Notes: a model not told the origin generated them from the sequence alone. 64,000 bases of DNA from UM-FILTER-40-17 sp032251335 (GCA_032251335.1 JAVVDW010000003.1:1-64000); one strand, 5' to 3'; shown: positions 44,171 through 53,511, counted from the first letter of the stretch. Made by a program: numbers and translations.

Positions 44171-47026
44171 ATGAAAAACTTATACCGCTTATTCTTTTTT
44201 TTGATGTGCCTCTTCGGATTAGTGGCTCAAGCACAAAACGCCTCGCTGACGATTACCCCAACACCTTTTGAAGAAAACCAACAAGTAACCGTCACACTCT
44301 CGGGGCTGGATCCAGTTGCCACTTGGGGCGTAACAGATGTATATCTTTGGATGTGGTCATTCGACCTCAACGATGCAAACATCCTAGATTCGCCAACCAA
44401 TGGTGTTTGGACCAACTCTAACGAAGCCCAAAGAATGACCAATAACGGCAATGGTACGTTTTCCTTTACTTTCACCCCTACTACGCTTTATCAACGAACA
44501 GGCATTGGCCGTATTGGTATTCTTGCCAAGGCCAAAGACGGCTCTAACGGCAAACAAACCGCCGATTTTCTGTTTGAAGTAGGCGCCTTTCAACTAAGTC
44601 GAAGCAGTCCGGCTTCCAGCCCTACTGTCATCAACAGCGGTGGCAGCGTATCTGTACAAGCGACAACAACACTTCCTGCCAACTTTGTTTTGCTTGCAGA
44701 TGGATCTTCTATCAATACGCAAAACAGTACCTCCAATTATTCCTTTTCAGTATCGCCCACGCAAAACACATCCTACGAATTGCGTGCCACAGAACCTGTA
44801 GAAGGCACAGTACTTTCTTCATTTTTTGATGTGGTGATATCGCCCACGGTGCCTGAGGTACCTTTACCTGCGGGTTTGCAAGACGGCATCAATCTGGATT
44901 TGACCAACCCGGCCAATCCTAAAGTTACCTTGGTGCTCTTTGCCCCCAACAAGTCGTTTGTGCACGTGATTGGCAGTTTTAACAACTGGCAGATCGACAA
45001 CAACTTTCTGATGAACAAAGACAGTGCGCAGAACCGGTTTTGGATAGAACTCACCGGCCTAGCTGCACAAACCGACTATACATATCAATACTTGGTGGAT
45101 GCTTCCATACGCGTGGCCGATCCCTATTCCGAAGTGGTACTCAACGAATTTGACGACCCCTTTATCGACGCAATTACCTACCCCAACCTGCCCGCCTATC
45201 CGGTAGGGCAAACCCAATTTCCGGTGACACTCCTTCGCTTTGGCGACCCCGAATTTGTATGGACAGACACATCCTATGTAAAACCCGCCCAAACAGACCT
45301 GATTATTTATGAACTGTTGATTCGCGATTTCGATAGCCGCCACAGCTTTGATGCGGTGCGCGAAAAATTGCAGTATTTTAAAGATTTGGGCGTAAACGCT
45401 ATCGAGTTGATGCCCGTGAGCGAGTTTGACGGCAACATCAGTTGGGGTTTTAACCCCGGGTTTCACATGGCTTTAGATAAATATTACGGTACCAAAGACG
45501 CTTTGAAAAGATTGGTCAACGACGCCCACAACATGGGCATTGCCATCATTTTGGATGTAGTGTACAACCACGCTACCGGCCAAAACCCCTATTTCAGGTT
45601 GTGGAACCAATGTGGCGGTGACTTTAATTGTAAAGCTTCTGTAGAAAACCCTTTCTTTAATGTGGATGACCCCAACACCACTTTCTCCTTTTTTAATGAT
45701 ATGGACCATGTTTCAACGGCCACCCAAGCCTATGTGGATAGGATGAACCGCTATTGGATAGAAGCGTTTAAGGTGGACGGCTACCGTTTCGACTTTACCA
45801 AAGGCTTTACCAACACGGTGGGCGATGGCGGAGCGTTCGACGGTTCCCGTATTGGGATTTTAAGACGCATGAACGCCGCCCTTAAATCTGTGCATCCCGA
45901 TGCTTATGTGATTTTAGAACATTTTGCGCCCAATAGCGAGGAAGATGTTTTGGAAGACAATTTTTCAAATTCTTTTGGATTTACCGGTAATTTCTCCGGT
46001 ATGATGCTGTGGGGCAACCACAATTTCAATTACGGAGAAACCGTATTGGGCTTTAACGACAATGATGCCAACTTTTCGGGTATATCCTGGAAAAACAGAG
46101 GATGGGAAAAAGCACACTTGGTGGGCTATTCCGAGAGCCACGACGAGGAACGGCAAATGTGGCGGGCTGCCAATTTTGGCAATAGTTTTAATGCTGCCCA
46201 CGATGTAAAAAACCAAAGCATCGCTTTGCAACGCATGGCGACCATGGGAGCGGTATTGTTTACCATACCAGGCCCAAAAATGTTGTGGCAATTTGGCGAG
46301 TTGGGCTACGATTTCAGTATCAACACTTGTCCTGATTTATCGATCAACAACAACTGCCGCGTTGACCCCAAACCCATCCGTTTGGACTATGCGGAAGACC
46401 CCGAAAGAGCCCAAGTATATAAAGATTGGGCCAAGGTGTTGTTTTTCAGAAACAACTTACCCATTTTTAAAACCAGCAACTTTACCGTGGAAGCTGGATT
46501 TACCAACGGAATTAAAAAAATATTTTTGGTGGACGATGCGGTGACCAACACGGCTTCCGAACTCAAATACCTAACCGTGGTAGCCAACTTTGACGTAGTG
46601 ACACAAACTACACAACCCTTTTTTCAGGAAACCGGCGATTGGTTTGATTATGCCAACAACAATGCCTTACTGAATGTTACCAACACTGCGATGTCAATTA
46701 CCCTTCAACCAGGTGAGTATAGAATTTACGGCAATATAGCCGGACCTATACCGCCTGTTGTTAATCCAACCTTATCCTTTGATGATATTGAAGCGTCAAA
46801 TATTTTTTCTATTAAAATGTATCCCAACCCGGCTTCCGATGCTGTTTCATTTTCGCAGGATGTGGCGCGTGTGTCGGTGTTTGACATCACCGGCAGAAGA
46901 ATCCTTCAAACCTCCGAACTCAGAACCAACCAAAGTTTGGAAGTTTCAGGGCTACGTCCCGGGGTATATTTGGTAAAATTTGAAGTAAACGGACGCACAG
47001 AGACGAAGAAACTGATAAAAAGATAG
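44171..47026 (+). CDS. T9SS-secreted alpha-amylase family protein (GH13)
   Basis: 951 residues. Signal peptide (FFFLMCLFGLVAQAQ), Ig-like N-terminal region, a CBM48/E-set-like module (VTLVLFAPNKSFVHVIGSFNNW), a GH13 catalytic barrel (DVVYNHATG; nucleophile in VDGYRFDFTKGF; acid in YVILEHFAPNSEE; SESHDEER), and a C-terminal type IX sorting domain (SIKMYPNPASDAV to LIKR). It would be secreted or surface-attached and open up starch for SusCDE. The FNNW-containing module and barrel resemble branching/debranching-type GH13 members, so pullulan or branch-point activity is possible. Last gene of the susCDE run, closed by a strong terminator. Confidence 0.93.
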   Translation: MKNLYRLFFFLMCLFGLVAQAQNASLTITPTPFEENQQVTVTLSGLDPVATWGVTDVYLWMWSFDLNDANILDSPTNGVWTNSNEAQRMTNNGNGTFSFTFTPTTLYQRTGIGRIGILAKAKDGSNGKQTADFLFEVGAFQLSRSSPASSPTVINSGGSVSVQATTTLPANFVLLADGSSINTQNSTSNYSFSVSPTQNTSYELRATEPVEGTVLSSFFDVVISPTVPEVPLPAGLQDGINLDLTNPANPKVTLVLFAPNKSFVHVIGSFNNWQIDNNFLMNKDSAQNRFWIELTGLAAQTDYTYQYLVDASIRVADPYSEVVLNEFDDPFIDAITYPNLPAYPVGQTQFPVTLLRFGDPEFVWTDTSYVKPAQTDLIIYELLIRDFDSRHSFDAVREKLQYFKDLGVNAIELMPVSEFDGNISWGFNPGFHMALDKYYGTKDALKRLVNDAHNMGIAIILDVVYNHATGQNPYFRLWNQCGGDFNCKASVENPFFNVDDPNTTFSFFNDMDHVSTATQAYVDRMNRYWIEAFKVDGYRFDFTKGFTNTVGDGGAFDGSRIGILRRMNAALKSVHPDAYVILEHFAPNSEEDVLEDNFSNSFGFTGNFSGMMLWGNHNFNYGETVLGFNDNDANFSGISWKNRGWEKAHLVGYSESHDEERQMWRAANFGNSFNAAHDVKNQSIALQRMATMGAVLFTIPGPKMLWQFGELGYDFSINTCPDLSINNNCRVDPKPIRLDYAEDPERAQVYKDWAKVLFFRNNLPIFKTSNFTVEAGFTNGIKKIFLVDDAVTNTASELKYLTVVANFDVVTQTTQPFFQETGDWFDYANNNALLNVTNTAMSITLQPGEYRIYGNIAGPIPPVVNPTLSFDDIEASNIFSIKMYPNPASDAVSFSQDVARVSVFDITGRRILQTSELRTNQSLEVSGLRPGVYLVKFEVNGRTETKKLIKR

Positions 47027-47052
47027 GTTATCCCCGTATTTTGTTTTCAGAC

Positions 47053-47083
47053 AAAGCCACATCTCACGGTGTGGCTTTTTTTT
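47053..47083 (+). terminator. Rho-independent terminator after the amylase
   Basis: AAAGCCACA and TGTGGCTTT enclose an 8-nt loop, followed by a T-tract. Confidence 0.88.
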
Positions 47084-47252
47084 ATGATTGAAACTCGGGT
47101 ATTAAATTCAAAATATGTTTGTTTTGAAAACCGATGCAATGTGAACATAAAAATGAAGACAAAAGCAACCCACAAACAGGAGTTTTAAATGCATCTTCCG
47201 TTTTAACTCAATCTAAATAAGCAATTTTAAAAATTTATTAGCAATTAAAAAC

Positions 47253-47283
47253 TTGTTATAAAAGTCCAATCCTTGTAAATTTG
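47253..47283 (+). promoter_or_regulatory. Promoter of the sdh operon
   Basis: TTG (47253-47255), a 20-nt spacer and TAAATTTG (47276-47283), 30 nt upstream of sdhC; both boxes and spacing fit the Bacteroidota consensus. Confidence 0.65.
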
Positions 47284-47312
47284 TATCACTTTTAAAAAAA
47301 CTTCCCAATCAA

Positions 47313-47978
47313 ATGGCAATCAACACAAAGTCTTCGATAGGTAGGAAAGTCCTTATGTCACTTTCTGCCTTATTTTTGTTGTTCTTTTTGTTTCAACACT
47401 TTCTGATCAACGTCACCTCGGTATTCAGCCCCGACCTCTTTAACGAATTGTCCCATTTTATGGGCACCAATCCTTTGGTGCAGTTTGCCTTACAGCCTGT
47501 GCTTATCTTTGGTGTGGTGTTTCACTTCATCATGGGATTTGTACTCGAAATTCAGAACAAAAAAGCACGCGGTGTAAACTATGCTTCTTACAACGGAGGG
47601 GCAAACGCTTCGTGGGCTTCACGAAATATGCTGATTTCCGGTGCTGTTATTTTGGCTTTTCTCGGTTTGCACTTCTACGATTTCTGGATACCGGAAATCG
47701 CACACAAATACATTCATTTCGCCCCGGAAGATCCCAATAGGTACTTCGGCGAATTGCAGCACAAATTCACAGACATCATTCGCGTGGTTTTGTATTCGCT
47801 CTCGTTTGTCTTGTTGGCGTTGCACCTCAACCACGGGTTTCAATCCGCCTTTCAGTCGGTGGGTTTCAACGACAAAAAGTACACCCCAACACTTAAAAAA
47901 ATCGGAAAATGGTATTCCATTCTGATCCCGCTCGGATTCGTGTTTATCGCCATTTTTCACTACATTAATCAATTATAA
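47313..47978 (+). CDS. sdhC: Succinate dehydrogenase cytochrome b subunit
   Basis: 221 residues with five hydrophobic segments, of the di-heme single-subunit cytochrome b558 type that anchors succinate:menaquinone oxidoreductase. Visible are SSIGRKVLMSLSALFLLFFLFQHF, candidate heme histidines in LFQHFL, VVFHFIMG, LGLHFYDFW, LALHLNHGFQSAF, and FIAIFHYINQL. Its menaquinone link agrees with menA/menB in the window. It precedes sdhA by 9 nt. Confidence 0.95.
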   Translation: MAINTKSSIGRKVLMSLSALFLLFFLFQHFLINVTSVFSPDLFNELSHFMGTNPLVQFALQPVLIFGVVFHFIMGFVLEIQNKKARGVNYASYNGGANASWASRNMLISGAVILAFLGLHFYDFWIPEIAHKYIHFAPEDPNRYFGELQHKFTDIIRVVLYSLSFVLLALHLNHGFQSAFQSVGFNDKKYTPTLKKIGKWYSILIPLGFVFIAIFHYINQL

Positions 47979-47987
47979 TCTTTGCGC

Positions 47988-49991
47988 ATGGCAACTCTAG
48001 ATTCCAAAATACCAACAGGCCCAATAGCCGACAAATGGACTTCGTATAAAGACCATATCAATTTGGTAAACCCGGCCAACAAACGCAACATCGATGTGAT
48101 TGTCGTAGGCACCGGATTGGCAGGTGGTTCGGCCGCAGCCACTTTGGCTGAGTTGGGCTACAACGTAAAAGCATTTTGTTTTCAGGATTCCCCGCGCAGG
48201 GCGCACTCTATCGCCGCGCAAGGCGGTATCAATGCCGCCAAAAATTACCAAGGCGACGGCGACTCTACCTACCGTTTGTTTTACGACACCGTGAAAGGCG
48301 GCGACTACCGTTCGCGTGAAGCCAACGTCTATCGCCTTGCAGAAGTATCCGCCAACATCATCGACCAATGTGTGGCGCAAGGTGTCCCTTTCGCCAGGGA
48401 TTACGGCGGCTTGCTCGACAACCGCTCTTTTGGTGGTGTGTTGGTGTCGCGCACTTTTTACGCCAAAGGACAGACCGGGCAACAGTTGTTGTTGGGCGCT
48501 TATTCGGCCATGAACCGGCAAATTGCCCGCGGAAAAATAAAAATGTACAACCGCCATGAAATGCTCGATTTGGTAGTTGTGGACGGTAAAGCACGTGGCA
48601 TCATCGCGCGTGATTTGGTGACCGGAAAATTAGAAAGGCACTCTGCCCATGCCGTGGTGATCGCTTCGGGCGGGTACGGGAACGTATTCTACCTTTCTAC
48701 CAATGCCATGGGGAGCAATGTGACCGCTGCGTGGAAAATCCACAAAAAAGGTGCGTTTTTTGCCAACCCTTGTTATACGCAAATCCACCCGACCTGTATC
48801 CCGGTTTCGGGCGACCACCAGTCTAAACTGACTTTGATGTCCGAATCGCTCCGGAACGATGGGCGCATTTGGGTTCCTAAAAAATTGGAAGATGCCAAAG
48901 CCATCCGCGAAGGCAAACTCAAACCGACCCAACTCAAAGAAGAAGACCGCGATTATTATTTGGAACGCCGCTATCCTTCGTTCGGAAACTTGGTACCGCG
49001 TGACGTAGCTTCACGTGCTGCCAAAGAACGCTGCGATGCCGGGTTTGGCGTCAACAAAACAGGTGAGGCTGTTTACCTCGACTTCGCTGCTGCCATCGAA
49101 CGTTATGGCAAAGAACAGGCGCACATCAAAGGATTGAACGAAAACGATGCGGCTTTGGTGAAGAAATTAGGCACGCAAATCGTGGAAGCCAAATATGGCA
49201 ACCTCTTCCAGATGTATGAAAAAATCGTGGACGAGAATCCGTACGAAACCCCGATGATGATTTATCCCGCGGTGCATTACACCATGGGCGGCGTTTGGGT
49301 CGATTACAACCTGATGACTACCATACCGGGCTGTTATTGTATCGGCGAAGCCAATTTCTCCGACCACGGCGCCAATAGACTTGGTGCTTCGGCACTCATG
49401 CAAGGCCTGGCTGACGGCTATTTTGTGTTGCCTTACACCATCGGTGATTACCTGTCCAAAGACATCCGCACCGGAAAAATCCCGACCGATTTACCCGAAT
49501 TTGAAGCTGCCGAGAAAGGCGTCCGCGCTCAGATTGACACTTTTGTCAACAACAAAGGCACCCATTCTGTAGATTATTTCCATAAAAAATTAGGAAAGAT
49601 CATGTGGGACAAAGTGGGCATGGCGCGCAACGAAAAAGGTTTGAAAGAAGCCATTGAAGAGATTGCCAAACTGCGGGATGCGTTTTACAAAGACGTAAAA
49701 GTTCCCGGGACGGGCGAAGAATACAACGAAGAATTGGCCAAAGCCCTTCGCGTGGCCGACTTTATGGAGTTGGGCGAACTCTTTGCCAAAGATGCGCTGC
49801 ACCGGAACGAATCTTGTGGCGGGCATTTTAGGGAAGAATACCAATCGGAAGAAGGCGAAGCCCAAAGAGACGACAAAAACTTCGCTTATGTTGCCGCTTG
49901 GGAATACAAAGGAAAACCATCCGATGCCGTGTTGCACAAAGAAGAATTGGAATATGAGAATATAAAATTGGTGACGAGGAGTTATAAGTAA
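47988..49991 (+). CDS. sdhA: Succinate dehydrogenase flavoprotein subunit
   Basis: 667 residues, the Bacteroidota/B. subtilis-like long form. Motifs: FAD-binding VVGTGLAGGSAAATLAELG, covalent-FAD histidine in RAHSIAAQGGINAAKNY, active-site regions HPTCIPVSG, and VHYTMGGVWVDYNLMTTIPGCYCIGEA, here split across strands. ATG at 47988 is chosen; the TTG at 47982 is in frame. It catalyses succinate oxidation to fumarate. The stop codon is followed at the very next base by the left arm of an inverted-repeat unit that separates sdhA from sdhB. Confidence 0.97.
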   Translation: MATLDSKIPTGPIADKWTSYKDHINLVNPANKRNIDVIVVGTGLAGGSAAATLAELGYNVKAFCFQDSPRRAHSIAAQGGINAAKNYQGDGDSTYRLFYDTVKGGDYRSREANVYRLAEVSANIIDQCVAQGVPFARDYGGLLDNRSFGGVLVSRTFYAKGQTGQQLLLGAYSAMNRQIARGKIKMYNRHEMLDLVVVDGKARGIIARDLVTGKLERHSAHAVVIASGGYGNVFYLSTNAMGSNVTAAWKIHKKGAFFANPCYTQIHPTCIPVSGDHQSKLTLMSESLRNDGRIWVPKKLEDAKAIREGKLKPTQLKEEDRDYYLERRYPSFGNLVPRDVASRAAKERCDAGFGVNKTGEAVYLDFAAAIERYGKEQAHIKGLNENDAALVKKLGTQIVEAKYGNLFQMYEKIVDENPYETPMMIYPAVHYTMGGVWVDYNLMTTIPGCYCIGEANFSDHGANRLGASALMQGLADGYFVLPYTIGDYLSKDIRTGKIPTDLPEFEAAEKGVRAQIDTFVNNKGTHSVDYFHKKLGKIMWDKVGMARNEKGLKEAIEEIAKLRDAFYKDVKVPGTGEEYNEELAKALRVADFMELGELFAKDALHRNESCGGHFREEYQSEEGEAQRDDKNFAYVAAWEYKGKPSDAVLHKEELEYENIKLVTRSYK

Positions 49992-50493
49992 AGGCATTAG
50001 CCAATAGCCATTAGCCATTAGCCAAAATAGCCAATAGGCAATAGGCAATAGGCATTAGAAAATAGGTAGCAAAAAAATGATTAAAAATAAGTAATGTCTG
50101 AGATTAATTCTTTTAAAGATTTATTGGTTTGGCAGAAGGGAATAGAATTGGTTAAAGAAGTTTATAAAGTGATAGATAAAATGCCTCAAGAGGAGTCGTT
50201 TGGTTTAAGTGGCCAAATTAAAAGGTCTGTCATATCCGTTCCGTCTAATATTGCTGAAGGATGGGGAAGAAATTCAACGTTAAGCTATATCAATTTTTTA
50301 AAGATTTCTCGTGGTTCTTTGTTTGAATTGGAAACGCAGTTAATCATTGCCAAAGAATTAGAATTTATAAGCTCTGATGCGCTCAATAAAATTGACAAGT
50401 TAATTCATGAGTTATCTAAAATGCTCAATTCTTTAATCAAAAGTATCAAAAATAAATCCTAAACTATTGGCTAATGGCTATTGGCTAATGCCT
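49992..50493. mobile_element. Inverted-repeat unit carrying a four-helix-bundle gene
   Basis: A 502-bp unit inserted between sdhA and sdhB. Left arm 49992-50021 and right arm 50464-50493 are inverted repeats: 25 of 25 bases match, then 4 of 5. Both arms consist of tandem copies of a 7-bp motif AG(G/C)CA(A/T)T; the left side continues with more copies to about 50058. The left arm begins at the base after the sdhA stop, the right arm 2 nt after the stop of the enclosed gene. No transposase is present and no target-site duplication is evident. Mobility is inferred from position and symmetry. Confidence 0.7.
50094..50462 (+). CDS. Four-helix-bundle protein (S23/23S rRNA intervening-sequence type)
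   Basis: 122 residues, all helical, with the family signature: N-terminal FKDLLVWQKGIELVKEVYKV, then GLSGQIKRSVISVPSNIAEGWGR, FLKISRGSLFELETQLIIA. This TIGR02436/S23 family was first described from proteins encoded by intervening sequences in 23S rRNA genes and is related to the accessory protein Avd of diversity-generating retroelements. Here the gene lies inside the sdh operon rather than in rRNA, enclosed by inverted heptamer repeats. Biochemical function is not established; nucleic-acid binding through a basic surface is the usual suggestion. Neither a reverse transcriptase nor a template repeat is seen nearby. Confidence 0.92.
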   Translation: MSEINSFKDLLVWQKGIELVKEVYKVIDKMPQEESFGLSGQIKRSVISVPSNIAEGWGRNSTLSYINFLKISRGSLFELETQLIIAKELEFISSDALNKIDKLIHELSKMLNSLIKSIKNKS

Positions 50494-50508
50494 CTAAAAA
50501 AATAAAAC

Positions 50509-51249
50509 ATGAAACTTACATTAAAAATCTGGAGACAGAAAAACAACCAAGCAAGTGGCAAATTTGAAACCTATCCTTTGGATGGTGTTTCGCCCGATAT
50601 GTCATTTCTCGAAATGCTGGATGTGCTCAACAATGAGTTGATTGAAAAAGGCATTGACCCGGTGGCTTTTGACCACGATTGCCGCGAAGGCATCTGCGGG
50701 ATGTGTTCGCTTTTTATCAACGGCGAAGCCCACGGTCCCGACCGGGGTGTGACAACCTGCCAGTTGCACATGCGAAAATTTAAGGACGGCGATACCATCG
50801 TGATTGAACCTTTCCGTGCGAAAGCTTTTCCTGTTATCAAGGATTTGGTGGTGGACAGAAGTTCGTTTGACCGCATTCAGCATGCCGGCGGGTACATCTC
50901 TGTCAATACTTCCGGGAACACCCAGGATGCCAATGCCATACCTATTTCCAAACACGCCGCCGACGAGGCTATGGATGCCGCCACCTGTATCGGTTGTGGT
51001 GCCTGCGTGGCCACCTGTAAAAATGCCTCGGCCATGTTGTTTGTCGCGGCCAAAGTTTCGCAATACGCCTTGTTGCCACAAGGCAGGGTGGAAGCCACAG
51101 ACCGCGTGTTGAACATGGTCAAACAAATGGACCTGGAAGGTTTTGGAAACTGTACCAACACAGGGGCTTGCGAAATAGAATGCCCCAAAGGCATCTCGCT
51201 GGAAAACATCGCCCGTATGAACCGGGAGTTTTTAAAGGCGAGTGTGTGA
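50509..51249 (+). CDS. sdhB: Succinate dehydrogenase iron-sulfur subunit
   Basis: 246 residues. Cluster ligands: [2Fe-2S] CREGICGMC and the later Cys in GVTTCQLH; [4Fe-4S] CIGCGACVATCKN; [3Fe-4S] and last ligands in GNCTNTGACEIECPKGI. It passes electrons from SdhA to the cytochrome b subunit. Normally directly downstream of sdhA; here 517 nt separate the two, occupied by the inverted-repeat unit, so its expression depends on read-through of that unit or on an unseen promoter. Confidence 0.97.
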   Translation: MKLTLKIWRQKNNQASGKFETYPLDGVSPDMSFLEMLDVLNNELIEKGIDPVAFDHDCREGICGMCSLFINGEAHGPDRGVTTCQLHMRKFKDGDTIVIEPFRAKAFPVIKDLVVDRSSFDRIQHAGGYISVNTSGNTQDANAIPISKHAADEAMDAATCIGCGACVATCKNASAMLFVAAKVSQYALLPQGRVEATDRVLNMVKQMDLEGFGNCTNTGACEIECPKGISLENIARMNREFLKASV

Positions 51250-51320
51250 ATTTAAGATTTTGTCTTATACTAAAAAAAACCGCAGTCAAAAGTTACTGTT
51301 TTTTTGTTTTAATAAAGGTT

Positions 51321-51605
51321 TTATTTGTCATCAATCAGTTCAATTTTGACATCTGAAGAAATAATCAATTTCTTTTTGTCCTTTTTGGCATAATCGATGA
51401 TTTCCGATAGTTTTTCCATAGATTCCTTCAGCTCGGGTATCCTTTTAACAGAGACTTTATTGTCTTTACCATGACGGATTTGAGAACTGAAATTTTTGAC
51501 TTCGTGAAAGTGAATTTTATCTGAAAATATTTTTGATAAAATTTCATTGGCATGGTCGGGCTTAAAAGTACCCTTGATGAGTATAAGTTTTTGAGTATTA
51601 TCCAT
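51321..51605 (-). CDS. Small protein of unknown function (paralogue of the next gene)
   Basis: 94 residues, cytoplasmic and charged. It aligns with the product of 51760-52002: both start with a strand (KLILIKGTFKPDHANEILSKIF versus IQLIQGEFHAIDALSLITQL, the latter written to its first 20 residues), have a conserved IHFHE/IKYHE motif, a lysine-rich helix, and a closing strand (VKIELIDD versus ATIHVS). I know no family name. It is the last gene of a minus-strand run behind icd. Confidence 0.65.
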   Translation of the reverse strand: MDNTQKLILIKGTFKPDHANEILSKIFSDKIHFHEVKNFSSQIRHGKDNKVSVKRIPELKESMEKLSEIIDYAKKDKKKLIISSDVKIELIDDK

Positions 51606-51759
51606 GTTTATTAATTTTTGTTTATTGTAAAAAAGATTGAATCTTGAAAATCAATTAATTAAGTTTATGACGTCTTAGTGTCGGTTCATTGATATTTACA
51701 TCATTGCTAAGCTTCGCGCTGTTGAGATCAATAAACAAATGAGACTACCTGTACGCGTT

Positions 51760-52002
51760 CTACGACACATGGATGGTGGCATCAATTTTTAAGTTTTTGC
51801 CAGTTTCATGAATCTTTTTTCTCAGTTCATACAACTCCTTTTGAAGATGTTTAATTTTGGACTCTCTGAATTTCACATCTTCTTCACTGCTGTTATTTGA
51901 GATCTTATTCTCGTGATACTTTATTTTGGTGTGTATCAGTTGGGTGATCAATGACAAAGCATCGATTGCATGAAATTCACCTTGTATTAATTGTATGTTC
52001 AT
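51760..52002 (-). CDS. Small protein of unknown function, behind icd
   Basis: 80 residues, paralogous to the product of 51321-51605 (see there), with a helical coiled-coil-like centre (KFRESKIKHLQKELYELRKK). It starts 12 nt after the icd stop, so it is probably co-transcribed with isocitrate dehydrogenase. Function unknown. Confidence 0.65.
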   Translation of the reverse strand: MNIQLIQGEFHAIDALSLITQLIHTKIKYHENKISNNSSEEDVKFRESKIKHLQKELYELRKKIHETGKNLKIDATIHVS

Positions 52003-52014
52003 AATTTGATTTTT

Positions 52015-53451
52015 TTATTGTCCTTGGCCTAATGAATAAGCTGCTTTACCATCAAAATTGTACAGATTTTCAGTTTTGATGACATCAATATTTTTATCAA
52101 AAGCGTTTTGCAGTAGGGTTATGATATCTGTTTTGTTTATTTCGACACCCACCCGAGATTTGAATCGGCAACGCCAGTGATCGGTACAGAAAGTTTCTTT
52201 AAATCCTTCGGGCCAAACTTTAATCCCTCTGTTCGTAATCATGGTCAGGTTGATGCCATCAAATTCAATTTCATGTAACTTGCCTGCCAGTTCATCGGGA
52301 TTGCTCCCATTCCAATGCACGAAAACATCAACGCCTTCCAACACTTTTTTCGCAGCCGGTTTGCGTTTGTATTTGGGCAGGTTCAGCGCAGCATTGTTGG
52401 AATAAGAAACCGCTTTTAAAACGGTGGGCTTTTCGCCCAGATTTGCAATCACAGCTAAGGCAAATTCTCGGGTGCCAACTTTTTGTTTGCTGATGCCTTC
52501 TTTAAAAATATCGTAGGTGTGTATGCCGTCTTCCAAAGTTTTCAACCAAGCGTTTTGTACTTTTTCTGCAATGGCTGCTTGTCCAATGTGGTTTAGCATC
52601 ATTATGGCACCCTGAAGCAGCCCTGAAGGATTGGCTAAGTTTTGTCCGGCTCTTCTGGGGGCAGAGCCATGAATGGCTTCAAACATAGAACACTCTTCAC
52701 CAATGTTAGCCGAGCCGGCCAAACCAACTGAACCGGTTATTTGTGCGGCCACATCACTCAACACATCGCCATACAGATTTGGCATTACGATAACATCAAA
52801 TGCTTCGGGTGTATCGGCCATTTTTGCCGCTCCTATATCTATAATCCAATGTTCGTTTTCAATATCCGGATATTCTTGTGCGATTTCATCAAACACCTTG
52901 TGAAACAATCCGTCTGTTTGCTTCATGATGTTGTCTTTGGTAAAGCAAGTTACTTTTTTACGATATTGCTGTTTGGCATACTCAAAAGCATAACGGACGA
53001 TTTTTTCGCATCCGGGTCTGCTGATTAGTTTTAGACATTGTACCACTTCATCTGTTTGTTGGTGCTCGATACCGGCATACAAGTCTTCCTCATTTTCTCT
53101 GATGATGACTACATCCATCACCGGATGTTTGGTGCTCACATATGGATGCAAACTCTTACAAGGCCGCACGTTTGAATACAATCCAAGAAATTTTCGCGTG
53201 GTCACATTCAAACTTTTGTAGCCACCTCCTTGCGGCGTTGTAATTGGAGCTTTAAGAAACACTTTATTTCGCCTGATTGTATTCCAAGCCTCGGGGGCAA
53301 TTCCGGAAGTGTTACCCGACAAATACACTTTCTCGCCTACTTCTATTTCTTCTATTTCTATTTTAGCACCTGCCGCTAAAATAATGTCTAAAGTGGCATC
53401 CATGATTTCGGGTCCGATACCATCTCCTTTTGCAACTGTTATTCTGGTCAT
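52015..53451 (-). CDS. icd: NADP-dependent isocitrate dehydrogenase
   Basis: 478 residues: the Thermus-like form with the usual ~330-residue isocitrate/isopropylmalate dehydrogenase core plus a C-terminal extension of about 140 residues. Signatures are TVAKGDGIGPEIMDATL, the substrate-binding stretch RKFLGLYSNVRPCKSL, ENEEDLYAGIEH, the metal-binding NLYGDVLSDVAAQITGSVGLAGSANIG region (in two halves), and EAIHGSAPRRAGQNLANPSG. It makes 2-oxoglutarate and NADPH in the TCA cycle. The ATG at 53451 gives MTRITVAKGDGIG; upstream sequence is promoter. Divergent from a LysR gene that may control it. Confidence 0.95.
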   Translation of the reverse strand: MTRITVAKGDGIGPEIMDATLDIILAAGAKIEIEEIEVGEKVYLSGNTSGIAPEAWNTIRRNKVFLKAPITTPQGGGYKSLNVTTRKFLGLYSNVRPCKSLHPYVSTKHPVMDVVIIRENEEDLYAGIEHQQTDEVVQCLKLISRPGCEKIVRYAFEYAKQQYRKKVTCFTKDNIMKQTDGLFHKVFDEIAQEYPDIENEHWIIDIGAAKMADTPEAFDVIVMPNLYGDVLSDVAAQITGSVGLAGSANIGEECSMFEAIHGSAPRRAGQNLANPSGLLQGAIMMLNHIGQAAIAEKVQNAWLKTLEDGIHTYDIFKEGISKQKVGTREFALAVIANLGEKPTVLKAVSYSNNAALNLPKYKRKPAAKKVLEGVDVFVHWNGSNPDELAGKLHEIEFDGINLTMITNRGIKVWPEGFKETFCTDHWRCRFKSRVGVEINKTDIITLLQNAFDKNIDVIKTENLYNFDGKAAYSLGQGQ

Positions 53452-53511
53452 GTTTAATAAATTATAGATTAACGGTGCAAATTTTAGCATTCTTATTCAT
53501 TTATTTTTATT

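Noticed and set aside
49992..50058. Heptamer repeats next to sdhA as a CRISPR array
   Set aside because: The units are 7 bp, directly adjacent and without spacers; no cas gene is near.
50094..50462. Four-helix-bundle gene as Avd of a diversity-generating retroelement
   Set aside because: No reverse transcriptase, template repeat or variable repeat is seen in the surrounding sequence; the protein fits the S23-type branch.
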